A stretch of DNA of 64,000 bases from the NCBI GenBank assembly GCA_019262145.1, contig CP076745.1, positions 555,093-619,092 of the forward strand. Direction: 5' to 3'. Source of the DNA: Candidatus Methanogranum gryphiswaldense (GTDB taxonomy: Archaea; Thermoplasmatota; Thermoplasmata; Methanomassiliicoccales; Methanomethylophilaceae). Below the pieces are notes generated by a model. The model made no database searches. It saw only the letters and a list, made by a program, of their open reading frames with translations, and was not told the origin of the DNA. Positions 59,168 through 64,000 of the stretch are shown piece by piece (position 1 is the first letter of the stretch; every line of letters starts with the position of its first letter). Made by a program: the position numbers and the translations under genes.

Positions 59168-60058
59168 ATGTTATCCGGTTGTAAATCCAGAGTAATGATA
59201 GCGTGTGTGACGTTCGAGACTGTAATGATCACAGAACCTATTGTATCGTATCAGACCAACAGGGTACATTTGATTCACTGGGTTACCGATTTGGATGAAT
59301 TTTCTAAACGACATCCAGGCGAAGATGACAAGATAAAAGAATATAGGGAAAAGATCAGCATTTATCAGCAATTCTACGACGAGGTCAAATATTCTATTGA
59401 AAATGATATTGAGAATGTTGAGATATATGAACATGTTGCAAAGGTCTTTGATTTTTCAGAGATGCTCAGGACAGTTCTTGCAATAATCGCATCCGAGAAA
59501 GATTCAGAGATATTCGTTAATATCTCTTCTGGAAGTTCCGAATTTACCGCGGCCGCGGTCATTGCATCTATGATGAATCCAGATGTGAGATCGTTCTCAG
59601 TGATAACCGATCGTTTTACGATCGATACTGCAGAAAATATCAGAAAGTCCTATTACGATAAAGACACAGGAAGACCCATAGGGCTTACAAGATCGGTTCG
59701 TGATGTCAAGGAGATCCCGAAGTATAGAATGGAGATGCCGAAAGAACATTTGGTACTTGGTCTGAGGATCCTTTCTGAAAGATTACGCAATAAACAACAT
59801 ACAGCAGCAAAATACATGGTATACTGTTTCAAGCATGCAGGTATATGGTTCCGTGATACTGGTAGTCCTTCACCGGATAAACCTGAGCAGGATCAGACCG
59901 AGGCCGTTTATTATCACAGAGATTACGTTACTCCTTGGTTGGACAGCGGGTGGGTCGAGAAGGACGATATAGTGAAAAATAGGTTGAAGGTATTGCCAGA
60001 CGGTCAGAGGATAGTCGATACGTTCTATACATTCGATAATAAGCTCAATGGTCAGTGA
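59168..60058 (+). CDS. CARF-like domain plus winged-helix regulator (HFX_2341/DUF6293 type)
   Basis: 296 residues from the ATG at 59168. The N-terminal 150 residues form a Rossmann-like domain: VMIACVTFETVMITEPIV, NRVHLIHWVTD, and EIFVNISSGSSEFTAAAVIASMM, the phosphate-loop-like S(S/T)G turn seen in CARF domains. A helical region leads to a winged-helix-like C-terminus (about 200-290). CARF domains bind cyclic oligonucleotides or related ligands; there is no CRISPR array or cas gene in the window, so a different ligand or a remote locus is possible. Start among 59144, 59168 and 59195 is uncertain. Confidence 0.6.
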   Translation: MLSGCKSRVMIACVTFETVMITEPIVSYQTNRVHLIHWVTDLDEFSKRHPGEDDKIKEYREKISIYQQFYDEVKYSIENDIENVEIYEHVAKVFDFSEMLRTVLAIIASEKDSEIFVNISSGSSEFTAAAVIASMMNPDVRSFSVITDRFTIDTAENIRKSYYDKDTGRPIGLTRSVRDVKEIPKYRMEMPKEHLVLGLRILSERLRNKQHTAAKYMVYCFKHAGIWFRDTGSPSPDKPEQDQTEAVYYHRDYVTPWLDSGWVEKDDIVKNRLKVLPDGQRIVDTFYTFDNKLNGQ

Positions 60059-60163
60059 GTTTTAGAAGGCTTTTTTAATGATGGTATTCGGAATTGTGGT
60101 ATTTATTTGAGTTATACTAATTGTAGTGTTTGAGCTTATCTTCTTTGTTTAAATGACGTGATC

Positions 60164-60364
60164 ATGGACAGAATTGATGTGGATGCATGTTCTAAGAACA
60201 CATTAGAGGAGGACGAATATTGCATTTTGATGACTGTTTACGATATTTTGACGGATGTCAGAGATCAATTGATCAGGATCCACGGGGAATCTCCTGAAAC
60301 TGTAACAATGCTAATTTCAGAGATAAGGGGGAAAATGATGGAAAAATTTGGAATGATGAGATGA
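60164..60364 (+). CDS. Small helical hypothetical protein
   Basis: 66 residues from the ATG at 60164 (a GTG at 60158 is in frame). Acidic, helical, no motif recognised. GGTG-like sequence is weak before the ATG. Confidence 0.45.
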   Translation: MDRIDVDACSKNTLEEDEYCILMTVYDILTDVRDQLIRIHGESPETVTMLISEIRGKMMEKFGMMR

Positions 60365-60451
60365 TAGGTCTTATGTTTCAGATCGGAATATGTTCTGTAC
60401 TTTCGGTGACCTCTGTATAGTGATTAATAAGGTGTATTGCAAGCCGCGGTC

Positions 60452-60718
60452 ATGGATCGGTTCGGTGAACAAACTCTTGCGATAGAAATACACAATTGTT
60501 CGTCTTGTAAATGGAATGTCATATATGATTGTGATCCAGAGGATGTTTCGGTCTGCATTCATATCTGCACGGGAAGCCTTCATTACAATCTAATAAATCC
60601 AGAATTATCTGTTGGTAATTGTGAAGAATGGACGCCAGACCTTAGAACCTACATGGAGATCACAGGTTATTCTGGACCGGTTCCTTACAGATACAGATAT
60701 TTATATTCTAGAGATTAA
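60452..60718 (+). CDS. Small cysteine-containing hypothetical protein
   Basis: 88 residues from the ATG at 60452. HNCSSCKWNVIYDC and VCIHICTG give five cysteines that could bind metal. No family recognised. Beta-rich by appearance. Confidence 0.5.
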   Translation: MDRFGEQTLAIEIHNCSSCKWNVIYDCDPEDVSVCIHICTGSLHYNLINPELSVGNCEEWTPDLRTYMEITGYSGPVPYRYRYLYSRD

Positions 60719-60802
60719 ACAGTATGTGTGAGATGTCGCTCCATTCTATAGAGTATTGTAAACAGGGTAAGTTTCAAATCGTAGTATATGATGGGAGGCC
60801 TC

Positions 60803-61078
60803 ATGAGCTACAAATCTTTTATCTGTCCTGAGTGCAAAGCAGAGATAATGCTCGATGAAAGTAGGGATTTCGGATTTTGTTCTGAATGTGGAACTAAGAT
60901 CCCAATAGAACACAGGTCGGAAGGAGCAAGTTATACGTACGGCGAAGCAGAAGCCAATGCTCAACAAAATGCTTCTAAAACTGTGGAATCCAAGACGTGC
61001 AATTCATCTGAGTGCAAGTCTTCTGAGGACAATTCTGTTACAGGAATATTCTTACGTTCTGTCAAGTTTTGGAAATGA
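60803..61078 (+). CDS. Small zinc-ribbon protein
   Basis: 91 residues from the ATG at 60803, preceded by GGAGG at four to five bases. FICPECKAEIMLDESRDFGFCSECGTKIP is a compact zinc ribbon (two CxxC pairs); the tail is polar and of low complexity. Function unknown. Confidence 0.65.
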   Translation: MSYKSFICPECKAEIMLDESRDFGFCSECGTKIPIEHRSEGASYTYGEAEANAQQNASKTVESKTCNSSECKSSEDNSVTGIFLRSVKFWK

Positions 61079-61297
61079 TCGAGATCTAATAGGATGATAT
61101 CCGTTTAGAGCGATATCATTTTCAGGATCAGGCGTAGGTACATTTTGATGTTATCTGCATGCCATCCGATCGATATTTGCAGTCTTAATTATCGGTTTGA
61201 AGAATTTAGTTCCTTTTACAATTATGGTCTAAATTTTAATTTATTAAAAATTAATATTCTTTAATGAATTTATTTAGGTAATTAATGTCATATTTTT
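61079..61297. other. Intergenic stretch before the metY promoter
   Basis: About 220 bases without a frame or hairpin of note, AT-rich toward its right end. Confidence 0.5.
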
Positions 61298-61320
61298 TGA
61301 ATAATATTCATATTTGAATA
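61298..61320 (+). promoter_or_regulatory. Operator-like half-sites before metY
   Basis: TGAATA (61298), TATTCA (61305) and TGAATA (61315) form overlapping palindromes, TGAATAATATTCA and TATTCATATTTGAATA. They lie about 80-105 bases before the metY ATG, where a transcription factor for methionine or sulfur supply could act. Confidence 0.45.
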
Positions 61321-61401
61321 AATTTAACAATTGATAATAAGTATTTGGAATGCATGATGAGTGTTAGAAGCAACAAAAAGTTGCATCAACAGGTGAAAAA
61401 T

Positions 61402-62766
61402 ATGTCATTATTCAAACACAAAGAAGAAACAGCAAAAGCAGAGACGACTGAGGATAGGAATGACGTTCCTAAAGGGCCTAACAACAAGAATGGCTACAGG
61501 TTCGAGACACTTCAAGTACACGTAGGACAGGAGCATCCAGATCCAGCGACTGATGCAAGGGCGGTGCCCATCTATCTTACAACTTCCTACGTCTTCAAAG
61601 ATAGTAAGCAGGCCGCGGACAGATTTGCGCTCAAAGAGTTCGGAAACATCTATGGGCGTCTCACGAATACGACCCAGGGCATACTCGAGCAGAGGGTCGC
61701 TGCACTCGAAGGAGGGTCTGCAGCTTTAGCAGTGGCAACCGGTGCAGCCGGCATAACATATGCGCTAACAGCACTTGTGACCTCTGGACAGCATATTGTT
61801 GCTGCTAACAATCTTTATGGTGGAACATACAACCTCTTGGAGCATACATTCCCCAGGAATTACGGCATCTCTACCACATGGGTCGAACCTGACGCTAAGA
61901 GCATCGAGAAAGCAATAAAAGATAACACAAGAGCCATAATCGTGGAGACGTTTGGAAACCCCAACTCGAGTGTCACGGACATCGATGCGATCGCAAAGGT
62001 AGCACATAAGCACAACATCGTCCTAGTGGTCGACAACACATTCGCAACACCATATCTGTTCAGACCGCTGGAACACGGTGCAGACATTGTAGTGGAGTCC
62101 GCGACCAAATTCATAGGAGGTCACGGAACTGTACTCGGTGGAATAATAATCGAGGGTGGGAACTTCGATTGGAAGGCCAGCGGCAAATATCCTCAGTTCA
62201 CGACACCTGATGCAAGCTATCACGGTCTCGTGTTCGCGGATGCACTCGGGCCTATAACGTTCGTAACATGGATAAGAGCGGTACTATTGCGTGATACTGG
62301 TTCCTCAATTTCGCCTGTGACCGCGTTCGTACTGTTGCAGGGACTCGAGACACTGTCACTTCGCGTGGACAGGCATGTGGAGAATTCACTCAAGATCGTG
62401 GAGTACCTGAGTAAGAATCCCAAGGTAGCAAGTGTGAGTCATCCTGCATTGAGCAATCATCCCTCGCATGAGCTCTATACAAAATACTTCCCCAACGGCG
62501 CGGGATCCATATTCACGTTCGAGATCAAGGGCGGAGAGAAAGAGGCAAAGAAGTTCACAGAATCTCTTCAGTTCTTCTCATTGCTTGCAAATGTGGCAGA
62601 TGTTAAATCATTGGTGATCCACCCGGCCTCTACGACACATTCACAGCTGAATGCGGAGGAGCTGAAATCGCAGCACATATATCCAAGCACAGTGAGACTC
62701 TCTGTAGGTATTGAAAATGTCAACGATCTGATCAATGATCTGGAGCAGGCCTTCGGAAAGATCTGA
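61402..62766 (+). CDS. metY: O-acetylhomoserine aminocarboxypropyltransferase (sulfhydrylase)
   Basis: 454 residues from the ATG at 61402, with AGGTG seven bases upstream. PLP enzyme of the Cys/Met metabolism family: [48 protein letters not shown], and the PLP lysine in [12 protein letters not shown] (about residue 233). The C-terminal [10 protein letters not shown] and [13 protein letters not shown] match MetY over MetB/MetC. It makes homocysteine from O-acetylhomoserine and sulfide. The first 30 residues ([20 protein letters not shown]) are a polar extension. A strong terminator follows. Confidence 0.95.
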   Translation: MSLFKHKEETAKAETTEDRNDVPKGPNNKNGYRFETLQVHVGQEHPDPATDARAVPIYLTTSYVFKDSKQAADRFALKEFGNIYGRLTNTTQGILEQRVAALEGGSAALAVATGAAGITYALTALVTSGQHIVAANNLYGGTYNLLEHTFPRNYGISTTWVEPDAKSIEKAIKDNTRAIIVETFGNPNSSVTDIDAIAKVAHKHNIVLVVDNTFATPYLFRPLEHGADIVVESATKFIGGHGTVLGGIIIEGGNFDWKASGKYPQFTTPDASYHGLVFADALGPITFVTWIRAVLLRDTGSSISPVTAFVLLQGLETLSLRVDRHVENSLKIVEYLSKNPKVASVSHPALSNHPSHELYTKYFPNGAGSIFTFEIKGGEKEAKKFTESLQFFSLLANVADVKSLVIHPASTTHSQLNAEELKSQHIYPSTVRLSVGIENVNDLINDLEQAFGKI

Positions 62767-62787
62767 GGCCTGAATACAGGATCATCA

Positions 62788-62824
62788 ATGCGTGCGTTCT
62801 TCCTCCAGCGCACGCATTTTTTTT
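62788..62824 (+). terminator. Strong terminator after metY
   Basis: ATGCGTGCG (62788-62796) pairs perfectly with CGCACGCAT (62809-62817) over a 12-base loop, followed by eight T. It begins 22 bases after the metY stop codon. Confidence 0.9.
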
Positions 62825-62907
62825 ATAAATTAATATAAATTATTAGTTGAAATCAATCAAGTATGGCGTTTTAAGGACATCATAATTCTATTTGATCTTG
62901 ATAAAGA

Positions 62908-63672
62908 TCATTTGTGACTTGATTGTGATAGGATATTCTTAGCATCTGTGTTTCCTTGGGCTGCAGCGAGTTCGAAGTATTCCACGGCCTCTTCTTTATC
63001 CTGTGGTACCCCGCGTCCTTCTGAGTACATCATACCTAACCTGTATTGTGCGCGTGAGTGTCCGTTCGCAGCGGCCATTTTATACCACGTTGCGGCCTCA
63101 AGATTGTCCTTACGGACCTCAATACCGTTCTCATATATGTTGCCTAAAGCGAATTGTGCGCCAACATCTCCCAACTCAGCTCTTGCTTTATAATCTGCTG
63201 TTTTTGAAAAACGCTTGTTCTTTGGATCATTGATGTATGTATCCAGATATTCTTTGGCTTCTTTGTGGCCTCTTTTTGCTGCTGTTTCCAATAACTCTAT
63301 GCCTTCCTTTCCAGATCTGAATCCTAATGTTCCCCTGTATATCAGAAGTCCTAGTCTATACATCGCCTCTGCATTCTTTTCATCGGCTGCTTTAGAATAC
63401 CATTTTTCTGCAAGTTCGTATTTTTTCTGGCTCTCATATATCTCTCCGAGTTTCTCCTTTGCTTCTGTAAGATTGTGAGTCTCGGCTGCCTCTGTGAACC
63501 ATCTGATCGCTCTGGACGTATCCTTTGGTATACCGTCCCCATTCATGTAGGCCATTCCAATTTTTGTTTGGGCATAGGGGTCTCCCGTATTGGCCTTTTG
63601 TAAGAGTACGGCAATGTCTCCAGCAGTGTTCATGATATCGTGGTATCCAAAGGAAGGATAAATGGGTTTCAT
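62908..63672 (-). CDS. Sel1-repeat protein (254 residues)
   Basis: Six to seven Sel1-like repeats (GMAYMNGDGIPKDTSRAIRWF, LGNIYENGIEVRKDNLEAATWY, GMMYSEGRGVPQDKEEAVEYF). A TATA-like TATATAAT about 23 bases before the ATG at 63672 supports a leaderless start; MNTAGD at 63633 is the alternative. It stands alone, separated from the 49-57 kb Sel1 genes. Confidence 0.86.
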   Translation of the reverse strand: MKPIYPSFGYHDIMNTAGDIAVLLQKANTGDPYAQTKIGMAYMNGDGIPKDTSRAIRWFTEAAETHNLTEAKEKLGEIYESQKKYELAEKWYSKAADEKNAEAMYRLGLLIYRGTLGFRSGKEGIELLETAAKRGHKEAKEYLDTYINDPKNKRFSKTADYKARAELGDVGAQFALGNIYENGIEVRKDNLEAATWYKMAAANGHSRAQYRLGMMYSEGRGVPQDKEEAVEYFELAAAQGNTDAKNILSQSSHK

Positions 63673-63756
63673 TTACTATAATGAATAATTATATACACTA
63701 ATGCCAAAAGATAGTTATATGGTAAAAGGCTAGCTCGGATGTACCACACCGGTGAT

Positions 63757-64000
63757 ATGATGAAGATGAATGATTATCAGTTGGAAACGATCGTCCGTAA
63801 TCTTTCCACAATAAGAGAGAGAAGTCCCTTTTACAGGGAGAAGTTCAAGAACATCGATTTGACAAAGATAAGATCGCAAGAAGATTTCGAGACGCTTCCT
63901 TTTTCAGATAAGAACGATCTTCGTGATGCATATCCTCTCGGATTGCAGTCTGTACCAGACAAGGAAGTCGTAAGGATACATTCATCATCAGGTACGACTG
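63757..64000 (+). CDS. Phenylacetate-CoA ligase family protein, N-terminal part (cut by the window end)
   Basis: The first 81 residues are visible: YQLETIVRNLSTIRERSPFYREKF, FETLPFSDKNDLRDAYPLG and VVRIHSSSGTT, the start of the AMP-binding loop. This matches the PaaK-like adenylate-forming ligases, which turn aryl acids into CoA thioesters; several methanogens carry such genes, some for indolepyruvate products. GGTGAT lies just before the ATG at 63757; 63739 and 63766 are alternatives. Confidence 0.85.
   Translation, partial: MMKMNDYQLETIVRNLSTIRERSPFYREKFKNIDLTKIRSQEDFETLPFSDKNDLRDAYPLGLQSVPDKEVVRIHSSSGTT

Noticed and set aside
59168-60058. Reading the CARF-like gene as a Csm6/Csx1 nuclease
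   Set aside because: No HEPN RxxxxH motif is visible and the C-terminus looks like a winged helix; no cas genes nearby.

Overview
The window is a piece of an archaeal chromosome. Signs of this are archaeal-type valyl- and class II glycyl-tRNA synthetases, an archaeal exosome-type RNA-binding protein, CBS and UspA signalling proteins, TATA-box promoters with some apparently leaderless starts, Shine-Dalgarno sites of the GGAGGTGAT type, and tRNAs without encoded CCA. Many Sel1-repeat proteins, a formate-tetrahydrofolate ligase and an almost complete absence of TAG stops (one TAG among roughly 75 genes, with a TGA two codons later) suggest a pyrrolysine-decoding methanogen of the Methanomassiliicoccales. 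That placement is inferred; no methanogenesis or pyl gene lies in the window.

Layout. 1-1.2 kb: 3' end of a C-terminally anchored repeat surface protein and a decayed integrase tail beside tRNA-Gly(GCC). 1.3-21.8 kb: ordinary chromosome (DUF1846 protein, BASS transporter, DEAD-box helicase, acetate-type transporter, valS, a four-CBS protein, CBS-glyS, two UspA proteins, amidohydrolase, ferredoxin, a thioredoxin-reductase-like flavoprotein without the redox cysteines, two split-barrel flavin proteins, CNNM/CorC-like protein). 21.97-32.62 kb: a 10.6 kb integrated element in tRNA-Ile(GAT), bounded by a 13-bp direct repeat, with a tyrosine recombinase, a P-loop replication-type ATPase, four or five ribbon-helix-helix proteins, two winged-helix proteins, a Schlafen/AlbA_2 cargo gene, and several clustered DNA motifs, including three helically phased iteron arrays.

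33-38 kb: small conserved genes, a membrane-anchored GTPase, pirin and a bacterial-type pseudouridine synthase. 38-47 kb: the most striking locus, a five-gene operon encoding an Hsp70-vWA fusion, a 1007-residue zinc-ribbon/beta-domain protein with a J-like N-terminus, a soluble relative of the membrane GTPase, a GrpE-like protein and a second, lid-less Hsp70. It reads as a dedicated Hsp70/GTPase machine.

47-50.5 kb: a metal-responsive arsR-HMA-cadA operon that seems to continue into a Sel1 gene. 50.5-57 kb: HAD phosphatase, fhs, and four Sel1-repeat genes around one divergent promoter. 57-64 kb: MazG-like pyrophosphohydrolase, membrane and coiled-coil proteins, a CARF-like winged-helix regulator without a CRISPR locus, small zinc-binding proteins, metY, a sixth Sel1 protein and the start of a phenylacetate-CoA ligase.
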